A stretch of 64,000 nt of DNA, taken from Saxidomus purpurata (taxonomy: Eukaryota > Mollusca > Bivalvia > Venerida > Veneridae). Below, piece after piece: positions 48,501-59,839 of this stretch. The stretch's first letter is position 1; every line of letters starts with the position of its first letter. Location: assembly GCA_022818135.1 (NCBI GenBank), contig JAFMSR010000019.1, forward strand, positions 34,965,723 through 35,029,722, written 5' to 3'. Under the pieces are notes generated by a model, which ran no database searches, was not told where the DNA came from, and saw nothing but the letters and a program-made list of their open reading frames with translations. The translations under genes and the position numbers were made by a program.

Positions 48501-51500
48501 ATGTAAACTTGGCGATTTCATGGTACAATAGTATCATTCTAGTACACATAATAATGGCTTTATTTTAAACATAGCATCCTATGAAAATACTGGACACAAA
48601 GCATTTTGAGATGTAACAGAAATTCCTTGACAACAAATTCTGGATCATATGTATAGTATATAGACCAATGTGAAAATCTGAGCAGATCTACAGACATGAT
48701 AAAAATGGGCAAGACAAGACCAAAACATACAAACATGTACTGTACAGTTGTTAATAATATATTGTTACATACATGTGTAGTACAGAACAAACATAAGGGT
48801 CTGTTTTCTAATGGTCTCTGTTCTTGTATCCGAGCGGCACAAGTTCTATTTATAAACCTCGAACGTGTGAATCTTTCACAATCTAAATTACATGTATTTG
48901 ATACATGTATCGAAGTTTACTGATTTCTTTTAAAGAGAAAGGGCTTTGTATGTACGACACTTGAAACATTGTAGGGCACAATATTTATGACACAAAGCAA
49001 TCTACATTAAAATCAAACACTTTGCATTGAAATAAACAACCCCCCCCCACAAGGGCCACGTCACCCAAAAAGCTAGTGATAGCCCCAGACAAAGTGCTCA
49101 TTATAAGGATTACTAATAAAGTGAATCTGGGTATTTCCTAGAGTTTGCACAAACCAAAAGAAGTATACTGTGAAAGAATGAACATGTATGCCAGTTTGAG
49201 AGTTAACATATACTTCGAACTCTTTCAAGCTGTTTCCATGGATGCTTTAAGGCAGAGACTATCCAAGAGCAAGTTTTTATAAATACATACAGTATAGAGG
49301 CTGCAAGTAGGATGAATGTAGATTCACCAATTTAAACGACTTAAAAGATCTTTGTAATTTTATGATTTTACTAACCAATCAGAGTCCACCATCCATCAAA
49401 ATTAGTCCTATGCAAAAGCAATAAAATCGTACCATACCATAGTTCGAGAGGAAAGGTTTAGCATGCTTTGAACCATATTTCCTTAAGTCTTTTAACAGTT
49501 TATCAAGGGGGGAAATGTACAAACAATTAAGACAAACATTAATCAAGGGGAAATGTACATACAAACAATTAAGACAAATGTTTACCAAGGGGGAAATGTA
49601 CATACAAACAATTAAGAAAAACGTTTACCAATAGGAAAATGTACATACAAACAATTAAGACAAATGTTTACCAATAGGAAAATGTACATACAAATTACAA
49701 TTAAGAAAAACATTAATCAAAGGGGAAATTTACATACAAACAATTAAGAAAAACGTTTTCCAATAGGAAAATGTACATACAATTAAAAAAACATTTACCA
49801 GGGGGGAAAATGTACACACAATTAAGAAAAAACATAAATCAAGGGGGAAATTTACATACAAACAATTAAGAAAACATTAATCAAGGGGGAAATTTACATA
49901 ATAACAAGACAAATGTTTATGAAGGGGACACATTTACATAAAAACAATTAAGACAAACAACAAAGAAACATTTAGAATTAAAAGCACTGGGTGTATTTGA
50001 TTACTAACAAACAATTAATACAGGACTCAAGCTAGGGTACAAGATTTCAAAGTATTTCATCTCTGAAGAAACCTTAGTTTCATATACATTGTAGATGCAA
50101 AAGGTGAAAGGGTGGTTTTTTTACTTATATTTTATAAACATTTCTTGTTATGACGGTTATTATATGTATAAAACAGTCTGTGAACACATGACATTTTAAT
50201 GTCTTCCATACGTACCATAGTAGTTATAAATAGCAACAAATCTAAGAAAATTTACTGCTACATGTATATATATGCCAACACTGAAAATTTCTAGCTTGAA
50301 CCCTGCATACAAGGAACAGGGAACCAACAACAACAACAGAACTACGTGTAAAAGCTAAAGACTAAAGCTGTGCTGTAAGAAAACATGCAGGAATCTATTT
50401 TTAGATATTGCAAAACCCCGCTCCTCAATGCAAAAAGAAGCCTGCTACAGTAAATTCATTTCCTTTTAACAGATGACATTGAACAACATCAATTTTCTGA
50501 GCTGCCTATGTACATGGTACATTATTTGCAAATTCAGGTTCTCACTTGCCATTCACTAAAGACGCAAAATTGTGCAGAGTGGAAAAAGGAAATTTGAAAT
50601 AAGCAACAAAACTCCTGACTACATCTCCCCGAATTTTACTCCTTTGTAGCTAAACAACCATTCTGTCAAAAATGGGGCAACATGTTTTCAAAACCCGGAA
50701 GAGGCCCCACAAATTCCCAGCAACAGGTTTTTTTCAAACGAGGCTCTGCAAATTCCCAACAACAGACTTTGAAAGCCCAGAAGAGGCCCCACAAATTCCA
50801 CGTTGCATTCAACTTATGTTAAATACTAACCTTAAAAAAGTGTTCAGGGAAATACATGTACATTTTTTTTTGCTAAAATTAAGCTAAATGTCACCATGTC
50901 TTTAATGTATATAGCTTGACCCCTGCCGTACAGGTCTGGTGATATACAATTCACATAGCCAACAGGGTAAAGTTTACAATATTAGTTACACTACATGCTT
51001 ATAAATGTTAGCCCACAGTTTTCGAAGAAAAACACGGACAAATTTGTTCTTTTCAAGTTTTCTCAACACATAAGATTGCTTAATAATTTGTCTAAATGCA
51101 CTAAAAAGCGGCCGGGGGGGGGGGGGGATACAAACAACTTTGTTGTGAGCTTTTTAGAGAACTCATGACATAAAAGAACAAACAACCAAACATCTAGCAA
51201 TCTGTCATCCAATGTCAAAATCTGCAGTAAAATTTTAACATAGGCCTTTCTCTTTCTAATCATGTGTGACCCTTCCTTGGGACCCATGGATATCATGATA
51301 AACATTGCTATACAGTTAGTTAATTTTTAGTTTGCCCCCCCCCCCCACGAACAATTAATGTAACTGTCCAATTAGAAAGATGGACCAGTCCATTTTATAA
51401 ATTAAGCGTGGTATGCATTTAAAGCATTGTGCTGTACAAGCCATGTGCTATTTAATACCGGTACATAAAACAAACTAGGAATTTCTATTTGGCCAAATCA

Positions 51501-54500
51501 AGTTAAATCTGCAGTTCTAATAGCCCTGTGGCATGACCTTTACATTACCATGGTTACACATAGAGTAAAATGTTCAAGTAAAATTTTCATGTCTTTACGC
51601 ATGTTCTCCACACAATGAACAGTGGAAATTAATCACTCTTTCATGATACATTTGTTTCTATTTTATCTATAAAAGCAGTCACTCAGGACAGAATACCAGG
51701 AGGCCATAAAAACATGCTAAGCAAAGTTAATTGACCACTTTCCCTAAAATTCAAAACAGCTAAAAAATAAAGAGCAAAACTGGTAAGAAAATATTTATAT
51801 ATATAGAACCAGAGAGCCACACTGTTACATAATATGCCAAACACATTTATAGTAATTCACTTTGTGAATGGATCAGAAATTCCGCTTTGATCAATGAAGT
51901 TATAGTAAACGAAAGTGCTGATCTGTGAACTTCTCAATGATCCAAGAAATATGACGGATTATATAAATTAATACTAAAAGGGTGACGAAAATTTCACTAA
52001 CTGTGAGCAAGCAGACTTACGTGCCATGATTGGATAAAGGGCTTTACAGTCAAGACCGCAGACAACATAGTTATGTATGTATACACATCACCTACCCACT
52101 TGTTCAAGTTGATCCAACAATTATGAGTTCATTCTTTAGAGATTGGCGTATACATAGAAAAGTAATCTATTACTTGTAACAGGGTGTGGCATCTCAGTAC
52201 TATAGTGCATAAAACTACAAGCAAAATCTAGAATCAAGTATTAAAGTCTTCACTTATTTCTAGTGAACTAGCGCTGCATCAAACAACACTAGTGTCTCAG
52301 TGTAAACTCCTACCATACCTTATTACAGTTATACATATATATTCATTACGAAATCATTGCAATTAATTTATTGTCCCGCCTATTGACTGACAGTCTGGTA
52401 GAAGGTGGGGCAGTATCTGTTAAATCTATCTGTATGCATGACATCATAAAACTTTTCTGTCAACTGTTAACTCAAAGAGGGAGAAACTTTAATGGGAGAC
52501 TAAGACAAATATCAGAAACAGTCAAAAACTTTCCAAAAAGAGTTCTGAATTTTGGAAATTCAATGGGTTTTTTTTTTAAACCAAATTCAGTGGAAGGCAT
52601 TAGGTAATATTTTAGAAGCAACAAATTCTTGTCATATTTCTCCCTTCTCTCTGGATACCAACTGCTTTTTTTAAGACTTTAATACTTGATACAGAATATC
52701 TGAGTGGTCAACAATGACTCAAACTGTATATACCTCTCTGTCTGTTTTTCCTGACACCTTTTTCTTTAATTAAACAGAAACAATTTCAACCCATACTTTT
52801 TAAACAAATAAATTTATTAACTTACTACATAATCATATAATTAAAGTACAAAATGTGTCAAAATTTAATCTTAAGTTTGAACTGTATGTTTCTGTCCCCC
52901 CTGCCCCCCCCCCTCAGATTTTTCATTTTACCCACAGCAGGAAACAGCTAAATACTCTTATAGCAAATGCTCCTGCAAGAACCAACGAACTTTATCATAT
53001 TAAACAAGTCAAGTGTATTTTACGCGATCAAACTATGAACTTTTCAAAAAAAATTGCCATGATGCCAAGAGAGCGGCAAGACCTATTTTCTGTCTACAGA
53101 CAAAAGTTTACTCAAATGCCCAAAATTAGTTTTTATTTGACCATGCAGATATTCCGACGGCGACGGGTTTGTTTTAATCAGCTAAAGCTTACGTGAAATA
53201 AGAGTTGTTATTAGGTGAATGCACACCAATTTCCGCATCAGCATACCCGTTAACTCCAGGTGAAACACCTTGTTTGATGAGCTGAGCTTCTCCTTCTACC
53301 CTCTCCCTCTGTTTCTTCGACATTCTGCCAAACTTCACAGCTGAAATACAGAGCAAATAGTGATGTTGACCGGTCCGTTGGCCTAGCGCGAAATGGTTGT
53401 AACTCTTATAGAAACTATATGGTGTTACAACTGTTTCACACTCAGCCCTCAGTACTCAATCAGAAGAGTTGTCAATTAAATTAAACATATTCAAAAAAAA
53501 AAAAATATTTGGTTCAGCCAACCTGCCTACAAAATGAATGTCAAAGACAGACTGTGTAAGCACTTCCCCCATTTTCAAACCAGTGTAAATGACTGCCATA
53601 TCAACTAAAGGCAAGTACTGAGTAAAACTTTTTGTGCCAACCTTAGTTTGCAGTATCCTGATGTTGGAAGTTCAAACCTCCGCCCCCCCCCTCCCCCGCA
53701 GACACAAAAACATTTTTCCACAGTATCATTATACATGTATAATCAAATCAACACTATGAAACTCATTATACAAATGTGAATATGATGATGAACCATCCTT
53801 CCAATTATTATACCACTAACAGTTATACACCGACTTCCTTATTAACAGTAAGGACTTTGACCTTATAAAGAGCACAACATGTTCAAGCATCTGATAAGAG
53901 AGAACTTTTTACCGAAATACCAACACATAAAATTCTATTCATTTTAAAAGAACTTAACACGTACAGAATATTGTAAAATAAAAATTTCAAAGCTTGTATC
54001 ATTTTAAAGAATTGCTAAAAAGACCAATACTAGCTTTTGTCACAAGAGGTTGCGAGTTGGCTTATCAAACTGAACGACTGAAGATCTAATTTAATGTTCA
54101 AATCCTGCTCTGGGAAAGGGGATTTTCGACATTGACAAGCACTTACCGTCCCTCGACATGCCGAGAAGAATGCATTTCTGTAGACGACAATACTGGCACC
54201 GATTTCTGTTCACCCTGTCTATTACGCACTGCTTATTTCTTGGACACTGGTAATTAACTGGCCCGGACTGACTCCGTCTAAAGAACCCTTTACAACCTTC
54301 GCATGTGATGACCCCGTAGTGGACCCCCGAGGACTTGTCGCCGCAAATCTTACACGGAATCACCTCTATCTGAGCTGAAAACAAAATTGTGTGTTAGACC
54401 AACGGACTGATTAACTCTCTCTGGTCTTTCAATTTAACGTTTACACAGGTAAGTTCCCAACAATGGTACTCTTCTGTCATTCAATATGGGCAGTTCTATA

Positions 54501-57500
54501 TAAGTGAATGAAAGGGTTGCCAATTGAAAACTTGTCTCAATAATGAACATTGCAGTGTAGGATAGGATTTCATAGATGTGCATGCTGATCATGATCTACA
54601 CTTGTTGCAAAGGCACCTAGCCTACAGCATGGTAAAGATTCAGTAATATAGCAGGCCAGGGTATTACGTATTGCTATTATCGTACAAATGTGACGAATGT
54701 TTATGAAAATACACAACACAACAGTCATGACAATAATTCAAACTGGTGTGTAGGCAGTTTCCATCAATTTTACTAAGAATTGGCATAATTTAGGCATAAG
54801 TAATAACTCTATGAATATTTTCTTGACTAGAGTCTTGATCAAAGTGAACAATTTGTGTGGCACAGTGGTTGAGTAGTGAACACTCTGGACTACCAATCCA
54901 GAAGTACATGGTTCGATTCCTGGCCGGAGCACTGGCAATTTCTGAAACGCTGGAGTTGAACTGGTTAGAAACCAGGAGGTAGTGTCCCGTGTATCGTGCT
55001 ATACAATGTCATAGGGCATTTAAAAGAACCAAGGGGTCTATTCGTAAAAAGAGCTAATGGTCTGGTACCCAGCTTGCCTTGTATTTGCTTCTGACTTAAG
55101 GACCAATGCAGAAATGAGAGCTTGTTATCCATTGTACATGTACCAAAAAAAAATACTTTCATACAACAATAAGAAAATTTTCAGAATTAGGCAAAAAAAT
55201 ATATATCTGTTTAGTTCCAAACATTCTAGGTAGGGTAGGGGCAAAGTTTTGTTTGTGTTTATTTTTTAAATCCCAAAAAATGCTATTGGTTGGGAAAAGA
55301 ATCTGTGCTTAGGGCAACGGTCCCAAGAATGCTAGGTAGGGTAGGGACACAATCATTAAAAAATACATTTTTTCATTTTTTGTCTAATTTTATTTTTGAA
55401 AAAAAAAACTATGGTCACTAGGTAGGGTCGGGTTGCCTGAAATACAGATATTTTTTGTTTTGGCCTTAATTTAAAAACCTTTTTATAAACTGTCAACTAT
55501 AATTGACAGCAGCGGTAACTTACTTTTTGGATGGAAAGTTGAGGATGATGCTGCAGCTGAAACATCAAAAATAGAAGTTGGAAATATACTTTCTCACTGA
55601 TCATGATCTGCACTCTTTCACTATTCTGTCAATGAGTTTTCTGGCTTTTAATCAGGTTGGTTACATTGCTCAAACAAGCTTAGAAGCCCAAATAGGCTTT
55701 AATTGCTCGATCAGGCTTAGGTTCAATAATAGAAATGATTTTTTACAATGCTTTCCAGTAAGTATTTGATGTACTGCTTTGTATAAAAAGCAAATGTTTG
55801 GCTAGCAGAAAAATATACAGTCGTAATAAAGTTTTAAAATTTCAAGTGATGTTTCTTTGTTCTCAGCACAGTCATGCTTATAAAATAAAACTTGCAAATT
55901 TTTAAATGCGTCAGGGGCTTACATTGTATTACATACACTATACAATGTATATGTATACTGAAAGTTATAGCAAACATACAATAATTTTTGCTCTTTCAGC
56001 ACTCTTTAACATGCCCCAAGTTCAGCCCAAAAAATACTCTTGTACGTCGAAAATTTAAACCACAGAGGGAAGCCATGTGCATCAACAATTTAAGGTTTCT
56101 TGCATAATTTATTATCATGAATAACAATTTCTTGAATTTTAGAAATGAGCCATACCTGTAAAACATTTTTCCAACTTTACAAATATGATCATTCCAACTG
56201 TTCAATTAAAGCCCAACTGAGCCTTTAAGCTAGATCTGGCAATAAGACCAGCCTGTATAATAAATTTATAGCCTTCATTTTGATAATTTTACAGTTCACA
56301 CGACAATGATTTTGTACAGAAAGGAGGAACAGCTCAAGATCTGGCAGTTCTTTTGAAGCAAAAAGATCACCAAAAAAGTTTACAGGTTTCTACAGACGGA
56401 AGTGTATCTATAATGAATGCTGACCAAATATATAACTAGTGTGACCTGTATGACTACGATCATGTACCTTTAAACACTCGAGTAGGCAATGCTCCTCCAA
56501 CATCTTTTACGTCAATCATGTCAGTGTAATCTGTAAATTATCAAGTATATTAAATAGACATTTATTAAATTTCATATCAAGACTAGGTAAAGAACCATAT
56601 ATACTTACCATTTTATTGTTTCTAGTTCCAGCCGCACCTAGAGTTTCTCCTCAGTTTAAGACTAAGAGAAAGATTTATGCAGATACAAAGGAATCAGGGT
56701 ACCAGACCAAAGCTATTTACAAATGGACCCCTTGGTTCTTTTAACCAGTGTATAGCACAAATACAAGCAACACTACCTGTGGGTTTCTAACCAGTATATC
56801 TCCATATAGGTGGCCGGGACACCAAAAAAGGTTTCTGAAAGTTCCAGTGCCCCTGCTGGGATGCAAACATGGACCTCAGCTTGGATTCAACTGTGGACCT
56901 CCGTATTGGTAATCCAGCAACTTGACCTCCATGACACTACCTATGAACACACTTTCCTTCTTATATTGTTAGTGTGCATCTACCGGTAACAATAAATGCA
57001 TTATCTACAGGATTGGCCATCCTCTCCTGCAAAAGTACTACCACAGACTGAGGTTTAAAGACCTTTTAAAGATATGTCAACTAATCTAGCTGTGACAGTA
57101 GCAGTAACTTACTTTTTGGATTATAAGTTGATGACGAAGCTGCAGCTGAAATGTAAAAAATAAGTCAGAATTAATTATAAATGGAAGTGTTTGGATTCAA
57201 CTGTACAAGAAATCTACCTAAAGTGCTCCAGCTAGCAGGGTGCAGCACCCTGCCCGTTTGTGACCCCTACCTATTCTCTGGCACTTGCTATGCTCTTTTT
57301 GATTTTATGCATTTATGTTTATGGACGGAGTTTTGGATTTAATGACAGAATAAACATGGCTCCTTCTCTATATGGCTACGAGTTCAGAAATTCATAGAAG
57401 TCAGTAAATCAGTATTGGAATAATCTAATTAAAACAAAGAACATCTAGAGAACATGCCCTTTATATTCTGTATTTTGTGCACGTTTTCCCCCCAACAGAA

Positions 57501-59169
57501 CTAGGTCTGCCACCTGTCTCCCAGCAGGAGCACTGTGCCTACATGTACAAATCGAGGGTTGACCGCAAAACTGTTGTAACTTATATGAAACAAAGAAGGA
57601 CTTACGATAGTTTTGCCGTCAACCCTCGAAATGTGTCCTTTAATTAATGTGCCAGGTGATTCATATTATCCTGACATTGAAATGGACATCTAATAGTGTT
57701 GTTATTTCTTACTGAGACATAATTTCTATTGTAGAATTTAAACCAGTTTGTGCAATAAAATCTCAATTTGACGTTTCAGCTCGATTGGGAAATGAGATCA
57801 GTCAGTTTAACATAACCTTTTATTCTCAATTTTGCCATGCAAAGTTCGCCGTGACGCCATCCTAGCTAGTTAACTAATTGGATTTTTTCATTTGGTTATC
57901 CTTACCATGTACACATCAAAATTCAACTTTTCAAGTTTAAGTTAATTTCAGATGAAACAGAAAGCTTTTAACAACTCAATATACTTACAAATTCAATTCA
58001 ATGATTATAAGCTTAAGGTAAGCACTCATTTCATTTTTCTTCTTTAATTTTGCGCATTTTATAATTAAAGATGCGTAAAGACCAACAATGGAAGACGAGG
58101 GATCAACTTTCCCTTGAATAAATATTTCATCAGTGCACCGACGTACAAAGCCGAAAATTCTTGATGTTTTACAGTTTGCACCTACATTACGTTGTTCAGA
58201 AGTGAGCAACTGTTATCAACATCTCAAAATCTGGCAGATCTTTTGAAGCAAAAAAAAATCACTGAAAATTACAGGTTTCTACTGGAGTCTATACTGGATG
58301 CTGACCAAAATATAATGTGACCTGAATGATCATATACCTAACAAATGAGTCGGCAATGCCCCTCCAACATCTTTGACGTCAATGTCGGTGAAATCTGTAA
58401 TTTATCAAGTAGATGTGTGTTAAATTGACAATTAATCCAAAGTACCTACTGACATTTAAATTTTGGCCATTCTGTTGAAATATCTGTAACTTTAGAACTG
58501 CACTGTACCACAATTGCACATACTATAGGATATTATTATAGTTTAAACATATTGAATCACTGACTGACATTTTATTGGACATTGAACTTTATAGACAACC
58601 CTCTGATATAACAAAATGGACTCGTCCTATGAATCGCGGATTATGGTGCATTCCATCATTTCCACGTAGAATGGCAATGTGTAAAATCAACGAAAAGAAT
58701 AAAAGCTGCTATTTATCAGTCCAGTAACAACTGAAGTGCACTGGAACAATGGCAATAATCACCGAACACTACGTCTTGTCACGGGACGCGACGATTAACT
58801 GCGAAACGCAAATAGGCAACAAAATTTGCTGACTGGTTGTGAAATGTGTGAATCGCACTTTCTTTGCAACGTAATTTCAAGATATTACAGCAACCAGTTG
58901 CAAAATGGCACTAGCGCATAATAATCTTAAAGTTCTTCAGAAACATGTGCATGACACAATTTCAAGATGTAAACATGAAAAGTAGGTTGAACGGACTGTT
59001 AAATACCCGAGCGAATCCACACATGGCCGTTTAGCGCCATTTTCCTTTCCACGTCGTATATTTCCTCCCATAATTGAATAAAATACACAGAATATAAAAT
59101 CGCAGCATTATATTTTAGTGTTTTACCTTTACTAACTGCAGCCATAGAGGTTGGAGATGCTTCATCCAT
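39291..59169 (-). CDS. HR3: Nuclear hormone receptor HR3 / ROR (NR1F family), complete 13-exon model
   Basis: Exons on the minus strand: 59127-59169, 58338-58394, 57113-57145, 56468-56530, 55524-55556, 54147-54374, 53193-53340, 46436-46608, 44198-44319, 43421-43553, 42230-42337, 40350-40466 and 39291-39550. With all exons used they total 1,518 nt: 505 codons plus TGA, in phase throughout. The DNA-binding domain (about residues 78-153) has both C4 zinc fingers, P-box CEGCKG and [12 protein letters not shown], and continues into [12 protein letters not shown]; this is the HR3/ROR signature. The ligand-binding domain has [20 protein letters not shown] and ends with the AF-2 helix [10 protein letters not shown]. 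The family binds RORE half-sites as a monomer; in insects HR3 acts in the ecdysone cascade and in vertebrates RORs act in circadian and immune control. Start chosen: the first in-frame ATG after an upstream TAG. The N-terminal exon use is the uncertain part. Confidence 0.9.
40040..40275 (-). mobile_element. tRNA-derived SINE in HR3 intron
   Basis: On the minus strand, gggttcgatccctgctaccg is box-B-like and the 5' part reads ggttgagctaacccgtcagt. Related copies at 43145-43385 and 40650-40925. Confidence 0.6.
40350..40466 (-). CDS. HR3: HR3 ligand-binding domain exon
   Basis: 117 nt, phase 1-1, donor gtgggt. It encodes [20 protein letters not shown] then [18 protein letters not shown] (helices 8-9 of the NR1 fold). 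Confidence 0.9.
40650..40925 (-). mobile_element. tRNA-derived SINE, diverged
   Basis: Shares aagaaattgccaactttct and caaacccatgataatcaatc with 43145-43385. Confidence 0.5.
41785..41818. repeat. G-rich run
   Basis: Seventeen or more consecutive G with a second G block; G4-forming potential in the HR3 intron. The antisense C run is on the transcribed-RNA side. Confidence 0.9.
42050..42265. repeat. About 101-bp tandem duplication containing an exon end
   Basis: acacaaaaagagctgtaata through ttactaaatgccgtaa(t/a)cgcttgaag is repeated twice. The second unit overlaps the real HR3 exon 42230-42337; the first (about 42125-42152) is a stray copy of its last 28 nt plus donor gtaagt. Confidence 0.85.
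42230..42337 (-). CDS. HR3: HR3 ligand-binding domain exon
   Basis: 108 nt, phase 1-1, acceptor ggttgcag and donor gtaagt. It encodes [18 protein letters not shown] then [16 protein letters not shown], matching helix 5 and the beta-turn of ROR/HR3. Confidence 0.92.
42385..42615 (-). mobile_element. tRNA-derived SINE in HR3 intron
   Basis: On the minus strand: gtagctcaatggtagcacgt, tcgcctcaggatcgaagg, then gggttcgatccctaccaacg and the 3' gtgtccttagg body. Same family as 12140-12350. Confidence 0.8.
43145..43385 (-). mobile_element. tRNA-derived SINE in HR3 intron
   Basis: gggttcaagtcctgctatgg (minus strand) is box-B-like; the body shares caggcagtttgattgaccat with 40040-40275. Confidence 0.6.
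43421..43553 (-). CDS. HR3: HR3 ligand-binding domain signature exon
   Basis: 133 nt, phase 0 to 1, donor gtaagc. It encodes [20 protein letters not shown] then [20 protein letters not shown], the helix 3-5 signature of nuclear receptors. Confidence 0.94.
44198..44319 (-). CDS. HR3: HR3 start of ligand-binding domain
   Basis: 122 nt, phase 1 to 0, acceptor ttgtgttttcag and donor gtaaat. It encodes [20 protein letters not shown] then ITMYQNM (helix 1 region). Stretches like its donor end (tttaccatagtttgatacattg) recur in the following intron at 44048-44155. Confidence 0.88.
44336..45080. repeat. 28-bp minisatellite, about 26 copies, with a 280-bp higher-order step
   Basis: Unit aaaacagtctacctttatat then tcaattct. 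Ten-unit variant order starting with tttataatcaattttaaaac at 44340 recurs at 44620, showing a 280-bp higher-order duplication. It begins 17 bp from the splice acceptor of exon 44198-44319. Confidence 0.93.
45090..45310. repeat. Dispersed repeat (family R), minus orientation
   Basis: tcaggcaacccgaccctaga, ctagcatttttgggactgtt and ccctaaacacagatt are the reverse complement of 55270-55460. A third relative is at 6150-6345. Confidence 0.65.
46436..46608 (-). CDS. HR3: HR3 hinge exon
   Basis: 173 nt, phase 2 to 1, acceptor acttgtag and donor gtatgt. It encodes [20 protein letters not shown], a Ser/Gly/Pro-rich hinge, then [12 protein letters not shown]. The YSGYG stretch resembles the hinge of insect HR3. 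Confidence 0.88.
46748..48650. mobile_element. 1.9-kb element with perfect 44-bp terminal inverted repeats
   Basis: Left end atatgatccagaatttgttg ... ctgttacatctca (46748-46791) is the exact reverse complement of 48607-48650. Inside, variants of the motif gagaygtaac recur (about 47128, 47155, 47868, 47920, 48083, 48443). No transposase-like frame, so it is non-autonomous. It lies in the HR3 hinge intron. Confidence 0.8.
49495..49950. repeat. About 44-bp minisatellite, about 10 copies
   Basis: Unit aaggggaaatgtacatacaa then acaattaagacaaatgttta(cc), with spacing variants, in an HR3 intron. Confidence 0.88.
51105..51130. repeat. G-rich run
   Basis: gcggccgggggggggggggg in an HR3 intron. Confidence 0.85.
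53193..53340 (-). CDS. HR3: HR3 C-terminal extension of the DNA-binding domain and hinge
   Basis: 148 nt, phase 1 to 2, acceptor tgtatttcag and donor gtaagc. It encodes [20 protein letters not shown], the A-box extension that lets ROR family members bind DNA as monomers. Confidence 0.93.
54147..54374 (-). CDS. HR3: HR3 DNA-binding domain exon
   Basis: 228 nt, phase 1-1, acceptor ttgttttcag and donor gtaagt. It encodes [49 protein letters not shown] and [17 protein letters not shown]. All eight zinc ligands are present. Both fingers lie in one exon; vertebrate ROR genes split them. Confidence 0.97.
54850..55165 (+). mobile_element. tRNA-derived SINE (third family)
   Basis: ggcacagtggttgagtagtg, then box-B-like tggttcgattcctggcc; the body has gtagtgtcccgtgtatcgtg and gaaccaaggggtctattcgt. 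The reverse copy is at 56640-56945. Confidence 0.75.
55190..55465. repeat. Dispersed repeat (family R), plus orientation
   Basis: Three ctaggtagggt(a/c)ggg blocks and cttagggcaacggtcccaag; reverse complement of 45090-45310. Confidence 0.65.
55524..55556 (-). CDS. HR3: HR3 N-terminal micro-exon b2
   Basis: 33 nt, phase 1-1, acceptor atgtttcag and donor gtaagt. It encodes [11 protein letters not shown]. It is a paralogue of 57113-57145 ([11 protein letters not shown]) with identical flanks. Confidence 0.8.
56468..56530 (-). CDS. HR3: HR3 N-terminal exon a2
   Basis: 63 nt, phase 1-1, acceptor taatttacag and donor gtacat. It encodes [20 protein letters not shown], a paralogue of 58338-58394. 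Confidence 0.78.
56640..56945 (-). mobile_element. tRNA-derived SINE, reverse copy of 54850-55165 family
   Basis: Contains gggtaccagaccaaagct, atggaccccttggttctttt and ggattaccaatacgg-like tRNA head on the minus strand; diverged in the head. Confidence 0.6.
57113..57145 (-). CDS. HR3: HR3 N-terminal micro-exon b1
   Basis: 33 nt, phase 1-1, acceptor atttcag and donor gtaagt. It encodes [11 protein letters not shown]. Confidence 0.8.
58338..58394 (-). CDS. HR3: HR3 N-terminal exon a1
   Basis: 57 nt, phase 1-1, acceptor aaattacag and donor gtatat. It encodes [18 protein letters not shown]. It shares the [11 protein letters not shown] core with exon a2. Confidence 0.78.
   Translation of the reverse strand: MSPTLTSKMLEGHCRLIC
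59127..59169 (-). CDS. HR3: HR3 first coding exon
   Basis: 43 nt: ATG then [13 protein letters not shown] and one base, donor gtaaaa. An in-frame TAG lies 24 nt upstream of the ATG, with no other ATG between. Confidence 0.8.
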
Positions 59170-59839
59170 TTGACCTAATTCAGCCAAAACGACCTAAATA
59201 TCTACAAATTACAGCTGAACATCCGCTGATTTTTCCATAAATAACACAGCTCCCGCAGTAGGTCAATCGCATTGAAATTATCATCTCATTAGCATAAGAA
59301 ATTAGTCCGCTAAGATAATTTATATTTCGTGTTTTGACTTATTTTCTAAACTTCATCTATATAAGTTCGACTGAAAATTATACGCCAGTTGAATGAATTT
59401 CGCATTACTAGATGACATTTCTTCTTAATGGGATAATTTCACGCCGTTTAACTGGATTTCTTTTTTTCTGCGTTTTAATGTGTAAATAGGTTGACCTAGT
59501 TGTCGTCCTCCGATAGGCGGCGCATTTAAAACAGTACATGAGGGTCGGTAAAATTGTTCACAATCATGTCTCGCGATACCGTACAAAAATAATACGGTCA
59601 GTAGCGTGTGCACATAGTCTAAGAAACTACATACACGTCGATTGTTATTGTTTTATTTTTGTTTTTTAACGTTTGCATGTACTGTATAGACTCTATCCTT
59701 GACATGGTACAGGTCCGTGACTGTGGTACGCTTGATCACTTCACTTCAAAGGGTGCCCCTCCTGAAAATGTGTCGAGAACCCGCGATTTGTGAAACATAC
59801 AAACCAAAGACAGGACACGTCCCAGTCAAGTGCCGACCT
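59170..59839. promoter_or_regulatory. Probable HR3 5' UTR and promoter region
   Basis: The 670 bp between the HR3 ATG and the stop codon of the upstream gene. No TATA box is evident. AATAAA on the minus strand at 59652-59657 is a plausible poly(A) signal for the upstream gene, leaving under 500 bp for the HR3 promoter unless distal 5' exons exist. Confidence 0.4.

Noticed and set aside
54855..54925. Possible functional tRNA gene
   Set aside because: Box-like promoter sequences are present but the acceptor stem does not close and the tail matches SINE copies elsewhere. The same applies to 12140, 25300, 34640, 40230 and 42560.
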